Shown here in pieces: positions 32,434-43,106 of a stretch of DNA of 64,000 bases. A program made the translations under genes and the position numbers. Position 1 is the stretch's first letter; the number at the start of each line of letters is the position of its first letter. This stretch comes from Apiosordaria backusii (lineage: Eukaryota > Ascomycota > Sordariomycetes > Sordariales > Lasiosphaeriaceae), in the NCBI GenBank assembly GCA_030549205.1, contig JAUKTV010000016.1, forward strand, positions 666,431 through 730,430, given 5' to 3'. The notes under the pieces are model-generated. The model had not been told where the DNA came from. It did not search any database and worked only from the letters and a program-made list of their open reading frames with translations.

Positions 32434-34307
32434 TAAGCCATGTCCTCATCGAGGTTATCCACACAGCATCGAGCCTCTCTTGGCCAAAACTGAATGACCT
32501 GTCGAATATCGTCGGGTCGAACCGGGTCTCCTTGTCTCCACAAGAAGTAGTCGTTTAATTCCTTGTCCGGAGCTCCCCATCTTGCGAGTGTCCTCGATAC
32601 TGGTGCTGGTTGTCCTGTCTGGGTAACCTCCCTGATCGGCCAGTGCCTGTTGAGGGTCTTCGACTGGTAGTGTTCCGCGCATCCGTGGGCGATGCACTGG
32701 AACCATGGCACTCTCCTGTGCTCTGGGTGTCTTGGGTGAACCTGTGGTGTGTCTCCTTCGCAAGGAGTATACCACCTATGTGTTGGGACCTCTCCTGGCG
32801 CCAGTGTGAGCCCCACGCTGGCCACTGGTCGCGCCGCCCAAAACTCATCCCAAGTCTCTCCGTACTCGTTGAGCCGCATAAGGTCTCCAACGAACTCTTC
32901 CTCCGGAATGATCCAGCGTTCATTACCCTGCCTGAGCTGTGCAAGTGGTGGGCTGTCGGTCGTGGCTTGCGCCACCTTGTCCTCGAGGTCGCGGTAGCGT
33001 CGCTCAATCGCTTCTCGCTGGTTCCGAAGTTCCTTCATCCCTTCCTCGAGTCTTTGAACTCGCTCCTCGGCCTGCCTCAGGGCCTCCCCCGTGTCTAAAC
33101 TTGAGAGAACGGTCGTGGTGAAAACCCGCCTTAGTCTCCGCAAGGTTTCCCCAGAGGGTCCTGGAGCCGTGCCCTCTTCTAGCCTCGTGGCTCCTCTGCC
33201 CGGCAGTTCTTGTCCCACGACGCGGTCTTCTCCCTCAGAGTCGACCGTGAGTTCTCCTTCCTGAGGCTCATACTTGTAGTCGCTGTCGGTGTAGTCGTCC
33301 GCTGAGTCCAGGAAATCCTCGTGGGCGTACTCAGCGCTGGAGATTTCGACAACCCGTGTTGCCTTAGCGACTGCCGCCGTCTCTTTTTCCTTCCAACTGA
33401 GCTGCTTGGGTGCCCGACAGTCTCTCTTAAAATGTCCCATCTTCCCGCAGTTGAAGCACTTGACATCGTTCTTCCTCTTGAACTGCCTCTGAGCTGCGTC
33501 AATCTCCATAGGTCCCGCGTGAGTGGTTCCAGACACGCTCGTGGTGTAGCGTTTCCTCTTGTCGTTGGCTCGGTAGCCTCCCGAGCCACGGTGCTGTCCT
33601 GGGTTTGCACGCGTTCCTCTTTTCTCCATCCGGCGTTGAAACTGCCGGTCGTCGATACGAATGGCTGTAGCGATGTACTTGTCGATGGTGTCCGGTCTCT
33701 CTTCTTTGTACAGTTCGTCCTTCACTTCGTCCTTGAGTCCGTTGTAGAAAAGCTGCATCAAGCCTTCGTCATTGATCTCGCTGCGCAGGGCGTCGGTCTT
33801 GAAGGTGGCAGCGTAGTCGGCTGCCGACCGGGTTTGGCGCAAGTTGGCGAGTCTCTCCTGGGCTCGGCGAGCTTCATCGTACTCTCCGAAGACTTCCTTG
33901 ATGCGGGTCTCGAACTTCTTGAAGGTCTCGAAGCATTCCCTGGTGATGTCCTTCCTGACGCCTGCGTCGTCGTTCTCGTAATAGTCGTCCAGGATGGGCT
34001 CAAACCACGCAAGAGCCTTGTCCTTGAGTCGAGATGCCGCGTAGGTGACCTTGGACTCCTCGTCAGGGAAACGAGTAGGATAGTACCGAAAATAGGTCTT
34101 GAGCTGGATCAGGAATCCTCCAAGCTCCCCTTTTCCGCCACCATAGCGTTCGGGGGCCTCGATCTTGGCCTGCTGGTTACCGCGGTGATCCAGGTGACCA
34201 ACGGCGACGACTTGGTCCTGGGTCTGTTGAACCGCATCCTCGAGCTCCTTGACGCGAGCGTTGAGTCGAGCCAGAATGGCTTGGGGGCTTTCTTTGTTGT
34301 CCGCCAT
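32340..34307 (-). CDS. gag: Gypsy Gag with CCHC zinc knuckle
   Basis: Starts at ATG 34,307 (MADNKESPQAILARLN); an in-frame extension upstream has no ATG. About 655 residues to TAG at 32,340. An N-terminal coiled coil (LNARVKELEDAVQQTQDQV) precedes the capsid-like core (FLIQLKTYFRYYPTRFPDEE ... AWFEPILDDYYEND). A CCHC knuckle follows: CFNCGKMGHFKRDC. Unusually long sequence lies beyond the knuckle: an acidic segment, a second coiled coil (EERVQRLEEGMKELRNQREA), and two Cys/His groups (WFQCIAHGCAEH; YCPSKDCALHLRMK). Similar Cys/His-bearing extensions occur in other ascomycete Gypsy Gags by my recollection. Packages element RNA into virus-like particles. Confidence 0.88.
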   Translation of the reverse strand: MADNKESPQAILARLNARVKELEDAVQQTQDQVVAVGHLDHRGNQQAKIEAPERYGGGKGELGGFLIQLKTYFRYYPTRFPDEESKVTYAASRLKDKALAWFEPILDDYYENDDAGVRKDITRECFETFKKFETRIKEVFGEYDEARRAQERLANLRQTRSAADYAATFKTDALRSEINDEGLMQLFYNGLKDEVKDELYKEERPDTIDKYIATAIRIDDRQFQRRMEKRGTRANPGQHRGSGGYRANDKRKRYTTSVSGTTHAGPMEIDAAQRQFKRKNDVKCFNCGKMGHFKRDCRAPKQLSWKEKETAAVAKATRVVEISSAEYAHEDFLDSADDYTDSDYKYEPQEGELTVDSEGEDRVVGQELPGRGATRLEEGTAPGPSGETLRRLRRVFTTTVLSSLDTGEALRQAEERVQRLEEGMKELRNQREAIERRYRDLEDKVAQATTDSPPLAQLRQGNERWIIPEEEFVGDLMRLNEYGETWDEFWAARPVASVGLTLAPGEVPTHRWYTPCEGDTPQVHPRHPEHRRVPWFQCIAHGCAEHYQSKTLNRHWPIREVTQTGQPAPVSRTLARWGAPDKELNDYFLWRQGDPVRPDDIRQVIQFWPREARCCVDNLDEDMAYCPSKDCALHLRMKVRAYHAERNITWGKPMG

Positions 34308-34349
34308 GGTGATGGGTACCTTCAACTTATCCGTGACAGAGTTGAAGTG

Positions 34350-34358
34350 AGTATGCAA
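34350..34358 (-). promoter_or_regulatory. Primer-binding site, self-priming type
   Basis: Two bases inside the 5' LTR boundary the element strand reads TTGCATACT. This is the exact complement of AGTATGCAA in the LTR (plus-strand coordinates 34,499-34,507), which sits about 35 bp after the TATA box, where the transcript should start. Tf1 and related elements prime reverse transcription this way, with the RNA's own 5' end. It does not look like a tRNA 3'-end complement. Confidence 0.65.
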
Positions 34359-34498
34359 CGTGTGACGAACCCCTGATCAGAACCTCTGAAAGGGATACTC
34401 GGTTGAAGGTAACTTCTGACAATTGGTTCGGTGCAGCTAAACAGTGCACAACAAGATGTCTCAATGTAAACACAAGATACCGTGAATACAAGCTGTGA

Positions 34499-34507
34499 TT
34501 GCATACT
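34499..34507 (-). promoter_or_regulatory. Candidate 5' end of Gypsy RNA / self-primer
   Basis: AGTATGCAA on the element strand, complementary over nine bases to the primer site at 34,350-34,358. The same word is conserved in the solo LTR at 51,297-51,305. Confidence 0.55.
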
Positions 34508-34540
34508 GCGGAACTATCTACAAGCTATCTAGTTCCTCCG

Positions 34541-34548
34541 TATATATA
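34541..34548 (-). promoter_or_regulatory. TATA box of the Gypsy LTR
   Basis: TATATATA, about 35 bp upstream of the candidate RNA start on the element strand. The motif is nearly symmetrical, so it could also serve the antisense ORF from the other LTR copy. Confidence 0.5.
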
Positions 34549-34751
34549 GACCCATGGATCACCTGGATCACGTTCCCTATAGGTGATCTGGATCGCCTTT
34601 CCTTCCTGTGGCTCACTACGCTCACCGTGATCCTGTCGCCCTGCTCACCGGGATCACCGTGAGCCCGTCGCTCCACTCCCGATTGGTCCATAATGATTGG
34701 CTAGGAGCGGCCCGCGCTCCGTGCGTTAGTTCTTCATCAACGATTGTGACA

Positions 34752-34756
34752 ACTTA
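34752..34756. repeat. Target-site duplication ACTTA (right)
   Basis: Second copy of the 5-bp sequence flanking the Gypsy element. Confidence 0.9.
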
Positions 34757-35487
34757 CTTAACGTTATAGTCTACTTTATACAATTCCTTAAAAGGATCCG
34801 TAATTTAGAAGCTTCTAAAGGAAGCTCCTTATCTTATTCTTACCTTTTACTATAAGTTATATCCTATATACAATATAATTATTGTATTTTTACTTCTTTT
34901 CTTATTCTTTTCTTCTTTCCTATATACAAGTATATTTAATAACCTTCTTAGCCTTAATTTCCTATAGTAAATCCAGCCTTAGAAGATACCTCTATATCTT
35001 CCTTTATAAGGAAAGCTTTTATTAAATTTCCTATTTATATACCTTCTATATTAACTATAAAAGCTTATATAAAAAACCTCTTTAAAAAGGCTGTTTAGAA
35101 ATTTCCTTTAAACTTTCCTATAAACCTTTCTATAAAACCTCTTTTAAAGCTCCCTTTAGAACCTCCTTTAGAATCCTCTTTTAAGAACCTCCTTAAGAAG
35201 CTTCTATTAGAATTTCTTTTAAAATCTTCTTAAAGAGCCTTTATTAAAACCTTCTTTAAAACCTCCTTAAAAAGCCTTTTTTAAAACCTCTTTTAAAACC
35301 TCTTTAAGAACCTTCTTTAAAACCTTTTTAAAAACTTTCTTTAAAAACTTCTTTTAAAAGTCTTCTTAAAAACCTTCTACTTAAACTTCCTATTAAAAGG
35401 TTATAATATTAATAGTTATAACTAACTAATTAAATTACTAATATATTTAATTAAAACTAAACGCTACTATAGTACCTTATTAATATA
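34757..35487. repeat. AT-rich, RIP-like degenerate DNA
   Basis: Continuation of the host sequence interrupted by the Gypsy element. Includes a phased run of CTTTAAAACCTCTTTT-like words at about 35,090-35,370, perhaps a decayed low-complexity repeat. No coding frame. Confidence 0.55.
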
Positions 35488-35492
35488 ATATT
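35488..35492. repeat. Target-site duplication ATATT (left, Copia copy A)
   Basis: Precedes the left LTR and recurs at 43,102-43,106. Confidence 0.85.
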
Positions 35493-36326
35493 TGTTAAAC
35501 TAGGTCCCTGTGAGGCCTAAGTTTACAGTGGGTGGCTGCTATTATACTACGTGGTGGAAGCTTAAGTTGGAAAGCTTACCCGTCAGCTACCCGGCACTTG
35601 CCTGGCACCTTACTTCACTGCAGGGCTATTCAAAGGCCTGCATCCCGCTAACCAGTGGGCCAAACTGCCTGTAATTTTATATTCAGGCTACTAAGGCCCA
35701 CTATTATAGGCAGTATAAGTAACCTGACCCTAACCCTACGTTAACCCGCACTTTAGGTTAGGGGTGCTCGGTTTCACGGCCCTTTTATATAGCCGTAAGT
35801 CGATTTTTAAAGAGCTATAAACCACACTAACTTAACTACCTATAAGACCTGTAGCCAACCACTGGGCTGGCCAAATTAGCCAAGAATTGGTAGGCCTATA
35901 GTTAAGTAGGTATATTACTACTATACTAAATTATAGGCCTGTAGGCCCTGTAGGTCGGAAGCTACAGAGGTTTTGGCAAGTAGTTTATAGGACTTAGTAA
36001 ACCTTTGGGTCAACCAAGCTGTACTCTAGCCTATCTGCCTGCTAGGGTATGCAAGGTACTGTACGTTAGTTGGTAAGTATATAGTAGAGGTTAAGTACAA
36101 ACCCTACTATAGAGACTATTATAGTAGATTTATAGAAAGCTAGTACTATAATACAATTGTTTACCTACTATATTTCTATTCTACAGTACCTGTATAGTAC
36201 TGTATTTTAATACCTTAGTATTAAGCTATAGATATTATGTATAAGACTTCTACTATACTATAAGCTAGTATATAAGTACTAATTACAGGGCCTTTAGGCC
36301 TATAATTAACCATACCTATTCCAATA
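35493..36326 (+). repeat. 5' LTR, Copia copy A
   Basis: 834 bp, TGTTAAACTAGGTCCCTGTG to CCTATTCCAATA. The terminal CA appears as TA, as expected from a C-to-T change. Its first ~300 bp are visibly less AT-rich than the matching part of the 3' LTR. Confidence 0.9.
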
Positions 36327-36340
36327 GATTATAAGCCTGG
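36327..36340 (+). promoter_or_regulatory. Primer-binding site, Copia copy A
   Basis: GATTATAAGCCTGG follows the LTR directly. Allowing for G-to-A changes it is GGTTATGAGCCTGG, whose complement contains GGCTCATAACC, the anticodon arm of initiator tRNA-Met. Copia elements prime from a cleaved half of this tRNA. Confidence 0.6.
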
Positions 36341-39300
36341 AAAATACTTAACTAGGTTATAAGCTTATAAACTTAAGCTTAGAGCTTTCTATAAATAATA
36401 GCTTAGGCTACTATAGACTATACTATAAGTAGGCTATAAAATTACTAATTTTAAAGCCCATCTATCGAGGTAGGATTTTAAGGTAAATACTAAGTTTGCC
36501 TTACCTTATTAGGATTTCTAGGGACTTATAAGGTTTAAATTTACGCTTACTATTAAATTTATTATACTGTAAAGTATGTAAAAACTAGGCCTAATAGGGT
36601 ATTAAAGGCTTATAAGCTATAAGCTTATAAAAGCTAGAAATAGCTTCCTACCTTAATTGTAATTAAGTAGGTAATTCTGTAAATCCTAAAAGCAGGTAAA
36701 AAAAGTAAGAAAGTAAAGCGACCTTTTTAGCTACTATTACTGTTAATAATTACAGTATTTTACTATATAAAATAGCCTATTCTTTAAGGCTTTTAAGTAC
36801 TATAGACCTAGCCCTCTTGCTATATAAAGCAAACTACAGCTAAAGCCCTAATTAAAAACGGTATTAAGCTAAGGTCCTAAAGCCTTATAGGATGCTCTAA
36901 TAGTAAATATACTAAGCTCTTTATAGATTCGAAAATACAAAATACAAGGCCCGGGTAGAGGTCTTTTGGAAAGGAAGAATCAGTAGATTCTTACTGTATA
37001 TAGGCCTTTACTATTTAACTAAGAAAGTAAAAGGCTTAGATTTAACAGTTATAAGGCGCTATAATTAAAGTAGTAGAGTAAATTAAGCTTCTAATAGCGG
37101 CTTAGAGTACTCTAAATCGGCCTGAGGCTACTGTAACTGTACCTTCAATAGTAATTAAAGCTATATATTAAGAAGCCGCAGCGGCCTACTAGTTAAGACT
37201 TAGGGCTAATAGTGGTTCTGCTAAGGTCCTTTATATTACTATTGCTATTAAGAATATTAAAAAGGTCTATAAATTCCCTATTAACAAAAGGCTTATAGGC
37301 CTTGAGAATTTTAATCTGTAGAAATAGAGCTTAAATATTATACTATATACTATTGATATAGTTACTTTTATAGAGGACTTTACTATAGTAGCTTACTAAA
37401 GTAATATTAAATAGGCCTTACTATTAATATTACTTTAAAATAGTATAGCTTTAGGCCTCTAGGCTTCTATTTTATAGTAAATAAGCCCTATTAAAGCTTA
37501 TAAACTGCTTATTTAGAGGTATTCCTATAGTACTAAATTATAGTAAGGGAACCTTTATAGAGAATACTATTCTTTAAACTTCCACTAATTTACAAACTTT
37601 TTAGTAGACTTTAACGTTAAGTTCTTTAACGTAGTTAACCAGCTTATACTGGCTGGTATTGATCTCTAGACTATAAATCAGGTAAATTAATACTTATAGG
37701 CTATAGAAAAGAGCTTTTTATAGTAAGCTAAGAGGTAATAAAGCGCTATATAGACTGCTAAAGTACTAGGCTAAAATACAGGTACTATTGATTTAAATTT
37801 CCTAATAGTAGACTTACTAAAAGAACAGTATATTCTAGCCTTTACAGCTGCTAAAGGTATAGCCTATAAAAGTAAAGAAGGCCCTTATAAAGATACTAAA
37901 AAGGAGGTCTTTATAAGTAAGAAGCTTAAAAGTAATGGTAATAATAGCCCTAATAGCCTAAGTAGCTTTCCTTAAAAGAAAAAGAAAAAAGACTTTAAAA
38001 GGCCTAAAGGCCCTAAAAAAAGGCTTAAGGTTAAAGATTCGTTTGCCTGTATAGTAAGCTCTTATAACTTAGCTTTAGAGGTCTTTAAAGACTTTAATAG
38101 TAACAATAGTAATAAAGGCATTTATATAGTACCTATAGGACCTATTAAAGGCGCTAAAAGCATTAAAGGCAAGGCCCTAATAGTACTTTTTTTAAAGGAT
38201 ACCCTTCTATATAATACTAAGTTTACTAACTATATTATTAATAGTCGAAAATAATTTACTGACTATAAGCCTAATAATAGCTTATTAAAGACAATTTAGA
38301 CAAAAGAAGGTCCCCTAACGTCCAAAAACTCTAAAATTACTATATTTATAGTACTTTTATAGAAAGAACTCTCTAAATATACTAAGCTTAAGCTTAAAAA
38401 TACTCTATATATTCCTTAGTTTAATATTAACCTTTTTAATAGTATACTATACTATAAAGTTAGCAGTTAAGTTAAAAAGAAAGTACTATATAGGCCTAAT
38501 AAGGCCCCGATAGTAGTATTCGATTTTAAGACTTTAGGCTTCTTTTTGAAATTATAGAGGGTAAAGAGGCCTATTATTTACTATAATATAAGTTTTAACG
38601 TTACTAGTTAGAAGCGGAAATTAATAGTAAAGCTTCTTAATAAGCCCTTATTTTAAAAGGATAGCTATTTAAAGGTCGATTTAAACCTTCGAAGGCCTAA
38701 TAATAGGCCTATAAAGCCAAATAGCGATAATACTATTAACTTTAATTTAAATACTTAAGAGGTAAAGCCCTGTAAGCTTAAGGAGTCCGAGTCTGGCTGT
38801 AAGGAAGGCCGTAGCTAGGGCAAACCTAGAGAAATAGAGCTTTATTAGCCTATAGAAGGCCTTAATAGCTTAGATAACCCTGGCTTTAGAAGATCTAGTT
38901 AGGGTAAACCTACTAAAGAGCTCTGTTAATCTATAGAAGGCTTTAATAGCTTAGATAACCTTAGCTTATTTAGTTAGGAAAAGGCTTAAAAAGGCTATAT
39001 ACTTAAAAAGGCTATTAAAAATATCCTTAATACCGCTATAGACCACTATAGTAAATTACTCTAAATAGTACTAAAATAGTATATTAAGCTAGGTTATATA
39101 AGCTTAATACTATTAAAAAAGACCAATAAAATTATCACTAGGCTTCTAAACTTAGATTAAATAAAAGAAGTAGATTTTTAATACTCGGTCTATAATAAAG
39201 CTAAGGCAGTAAGAAGGCTTCAATTTTCCACTATTCCGGACCCTTCTAAAGTCTTAAGTTCTATTAAAGGCAATACTTTTAAAATTAAGCCTATACCTTA

Positions 39301-40559
39301 TAATAAGCTTCCTATAGTATTAATTTTAGTAAACTGAAAATCCTAATTTAAGTAGGCCTTTTACTTATTAAACGTTAAAGGACTAACTATATTAAACGCT
39401 ATAAAAGGCTTTTTTAAAGGCCTAAAAAATCGTTACAACCGGTACCCTACCTGCTTTTACTATAATAGTAGAAAAGAAATTAACTATAAATTATAGGCTT
39501 AGTTTTCTACTAAAGGCATTGAATTTTCTACTTTTAAGCCTTATATTTATAAGTAAAATAGCTTAATTAAACACTCTATTAAAGTATTTTTAAACTAATT
39601 ATAGGCTATAATAATAGTATTATTATAGCTTTTCTAATACTTATAGTACTATATAGTGCTTATAATACTTAAATTAGTTAACTATATTATAGTTAGTAAT
39701 AAGGACCTAACTTCCTATTAAATACTCTATAATAAATTAAAGCCTTTCCTTTTTTATAAGCCAAACTTAAGTTGGTTTAAAGCTATAGGCTTTTCTATAA
39801 AGCTCTTTATTTTTATTAAAAAAAGGTCTAGAGCTTTAAAGCTATAGGCCTGTATAAAGCTTAGTAAGTTATTAGCTGTTTTTAAAAGTAAGACTTACTA
39901 AATATAAATATCGGCTAGAAAGGTAATAGTAAAATCTTTCTTTATAAATATAGTAGACAAATCTACTGTAATTTAAAGTATTACTGCTATTTTAAAAAGG
40001 GATTTAGGCTAAGAGGGGGTAGAGCTATTATAATTAGTAAATAAAGATAGCGACTTATGCTTTAAATACAACTTAGTTAGTTAATTAAGTTTAGAAATTG
40101 ACTAAAAGGCTAATATTGAAAAATTCTCTAATAGTAAGCTAATTAGTAAGCCTACTATTTAAAAGGCTATAATCGATAGTAGCTTAAAGCCTTTTAATAG
40201 GCCTATTATAGGCTTTAAAGTTAGCTTAAAACCTTTTATTAAAGACTACTTACTAATGGAAGTAAAAGAACTATATTTAAATATAAGTAAAGATATTAAA
40301 ATAGGTACTAGCTAATTTATTAAATCAATATTAGTTAGGGCTAAGGCCTATTGCTATAGGGTTTTTAGAGGTCTTTTTAATATTAGTTTACTACCTTAAA
40401 TACTAAAATAAATATTAAAGAACCTTGAAAAATCCTACTAATTAAAGGCTATATATAGTAAATTTAAGCAAATAATTAACTAAAGAACCTTTAAGTTCCT
40501 TTCTTAAAGTACTCTCCTTAAAGACTGTATACTATTAACTAGTAAGTTAATACTATATA

Positions 40560-41060
40560 AAAAGACCGATAAAGAAAATAGACTTTTAAAGTTTAAAGCT
40601 AAGCTAGTTATTAGAAGATTTTTATAAAAAGAAGGCCTGGATTTTATAGAGACCTTTGTCTTTATTATTATATTACTTATCTAGTATATATTGCTAACTA
40701 TAGCAACTTTATTAAATTAAGAAATAGAGTAGATCGATTTTATAAAGGCATTTCTTAATAGCTATTTAGAAAAGAAAAATTATATAGTAATATTTAAAGG
40801 CTTTTATAAGTTCTACTAATTAATAGACTTAGCTATTAAAGCTAAGTTATATAGGTAAGGCTTTAAGTTTAAAACCAGCTAAATAATTTGCCTTTTTAAA
40901 GCTTTATATAGCTTAAAGTAAAGCCTTAAACTTTAGTAAGCTAAACTTACTAAGCTATTAAAAGAAAAGGATTTTATAATGTTAATTTTTAACTCTACTA
41001 TCTTTTATAATCTTAAGGCTAAGATTTTTATAGTAACCTATATTAATAATTGTTTAATTA
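40560..41060 (+). pseudogene. Copia reverse transcriptase relic (copy A)
   Basis: In one frame: KTDKENRLLKFKAKLVIRRF, stop, KEGLDFIETF, then IDFIKAFLNSYLEKKNYIVI and FKGFYKFY. These align with the Copia RT blocks (KARLV-rGf, DyxeTFaPV, mDvktAFLnG). Stops are TAA and TAG, mostly where Gln is expected. The catalytic box reads TYINNCLII (about 41,035-41,061), both Asp having become Asn by G-to-A change. Confidence 0.8.
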
Positions 41061-42255
41061 TAAACTTTAATAAGGCCTATATTTAATAGCTTAAGAAAAG
41101 CTTAAATAAGGTCTATCCAATAGAAAATAAAGGGCTGGCTTTCTTCTTTTTAAAGGTCTAAATAATAAAGGATAGACGTTACTTCCTTTTATAGTTTAAC
41201 TAAGCTTAATATATATAGAAAGCAATTAAGACCTTTAGCTTTAAAAATAGCTATAAAATACTAATTCCTTTATAGTTTAAAATAGTAGCCTAGTATAAAG
41301 ACCTTAAATTAAAAGAAAGCCTTATAAGTAAGTCGGATTATACGCTATTTTAATATATAGTAGGTACTATAATATATTTAATAACCTAAATAAGGCTTAA
41401 TATTGCTTTTATAGTATAGTAGCTTTTAAAGAGTATATAGTAGCCTACTATAGTAAGCCTAAACGCTGTTAAAAACCTTTTAAAATATCTAAATAGTATA
41501 GAGAATTTAATAATCGTCTATAGTTATACTATTAGACTTATTAAAAAAGAAGGCATTATAATACCTATAGGCTTTATAGATTTAAACTTTATAGGGAACT
41601 TAAAGGACTTAAAATCCACCTATAGCTTTATATTTAAAGTAGCTAAAGGCCCTATAAGTTAGAAATTAAAGAAGGCTAGTACTATAAGCTTCTTTACTTT
41701 AAAGGCTAAAACCGATATACTTATTAAGGCTATTTATAAGGCTCTATAGATTAAAGAGGTTTATAAAGAGCTAAGGTATACTTTAATAGGCTCTACCTTT
41801 TTATATAGTAACAATACTAGCTTTATAATTACTATTTATAATCTAGCCCTTTATAATTATACTAAGTATATACTATTAAAATACCATTAGGTTAAAGAGT
41901 AAGTTAAGGCATTATAAGTTACTATCAATTACTTAAATACTAAATAAATGCCAGTTAATAGACTAATTAAACTATTGGCTAGTTAAAAATTTAAGACCTT
42001 TATAGGTCTTTTAAGCTTAAGGAATAGGCCTATAAAGGAAAAGTTAATAAAAGAATAGATTGGAAAACTACCCTTCCTATATTTAATTTTCCTTTATAAT
42101 TTAGCTTATAAAAGTAATTACTTAACGTTTAAATATATAAGCCTTAACGCTTTATATACCTTGTATTTTAGTTTTTTAATTAGCTAGTTAATTTATTAGT
42201 TTTAGCTTACTATAGTAGGCTTTAGATTTAAATTTAAGCCTACTACTTGCTATAA

Positions 42256-42267
42256 GTAGAGAAGAGG
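42256..42267 (+). promoter_or_regulatory. Polypurine tract, Copia copy A
   Basis: AGTAGAGAAGAGG-type purine run abutting the 3' LTR; matched by AGGAGAGG in copy B. Confidence 0.55.
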
Positions 42268-43101
42268 TATTAAATTAGGTCCCTATAAGGCCTAAGTTTA
42301 TAGTAGGTAACTGCTATTATATTATATAGTGAAAGCTTAAGTTAAAAAGCCTACCTCTTAGTTACCCGGTACTTGCCTGGTACCTTACTTTACTATAAGG
42401 CTATTTAAAAGCTTATATCTTACTAACTAGTAAGCTAAACTGTCTGTAATTTTATATTTAGGCTACTAAGGCCTACTATTGTAGGTAGTATAAGTGACCT
42501 AACCTTAATCCTATATTGACCTATACTTTAGGTTAGGGGTATTTGGTTTTGCGGCCCTTTTATATAGCTATAAGTTGATTTTTAAAGAGCTGTAAATTAT
42601 ATTAACTTAACTACCTATAAGACCTGTAGTTAATTACTAGGCTGGCTAAATTGACTAAGAATTAGTAGGCCTATAATTAAGTAGGTATATTACTACTATA
42701 TTAAATTATAGGTCTATAGGCCCTATAGGTTGGAAGCTATAAAGGTTTTAATAAATAGTTTATAGGGCTTAGCAAACCTCAGGGTTAACTAAGCTATATT
42801 CTAGCCTATTTACTTACTAGGGTATGCAAGGTATTGTATGTTAGTTAGTAAGTATATAGTAAAGGTCAAGTACAAACCCTACTATAGAGACTATTATAGT
42901 GGATTTATAGAAGGCTAGTATTATAATACAATTGTTTACCTACTATATTTCTATTCTACAGTATCTATATAGTACTGTATTCTAGTACCCTAGTACTAAG
43001 CTATAGGTATCATATATAAGACTTCTACTATACTGTAAGCTAATGTGTAAGCACTAATTACAGGGCCCTTAGGCCTGTAATTGGCCATACCTATTCTAAT
43101 A
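42268..43101 (+). repeat. 3' LTR, Copia copy A
   Basis: 834 bp, aligned base for base with the 5' LTR but with many more C-to-T and G-to-A changes (it begins TATTAAATTAGGTCCCTATA). Confidence 0.9.
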
Positions 43102-43106
43102 ATATT
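43102..43106. repeat. Target-site duplication ATATT (right, Copia copy A)
   Basis: Second copy of the flanking 5 bp. Confidence 0.85.

Larger units (their letters stand above)
27528..34751 (-). mobile_element. Full-length Ty3/Gypsy chromovirus
   Basis: 7,224 bp, oriented on the minus strand, bounded by two 391-bp LTRs that read as identical (TG...CA) and a 5-bp duplication ACTTA. Order along the element: 5' LTR, self-priming-type primer site, gag with CCHC knuckle, pol (protease, RT, RNase H, integrase, chromodomain), then a ~900-bp 3' region with an antisense ORF, polypurine tract, 3' LTR. Unlike its surroundings it is GC-normal, so it has not been RIP-mutated. Gag and pol together contain three frame breaks, each repairable by one extra G in a G run. 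It belongs with the Tf1/sushi-like fungal chromoviruses by primer type and chromodomain (inference). Identical LTRs mean a recent insertion into DNA that was already mutated. Confidence 0.95.
34361..34751 (-). repeat. 5' LTR of the Gypsy element
   Basis: 391 bp, matching the left LTR. Contains the promoter for gag-pol. Confidence 0.95.
35493..43101 (+). mobile_element. Ty1/Copia retrotransposon, RIP-mutated (copy A)
   Basis: 7,609 bp with 834-bp direct terminal repeats and a 5-bp duplication ATATT. Internal sequence is AT-rich with stops throughout, but a Copia-type reverse transcriptase is still readable at about 40,560-41,060. A primer site follows the 5' LTR and a purine tract precedes the 3' LTR. 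Nearly the same length as copy B without its insertion (7,607 bp), and in the opposite orientation. Changes between copies look like C-to-T and G-to-A transitions, as RIP predicts. Non-autonomous in its present state. Confidence 0.9.
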
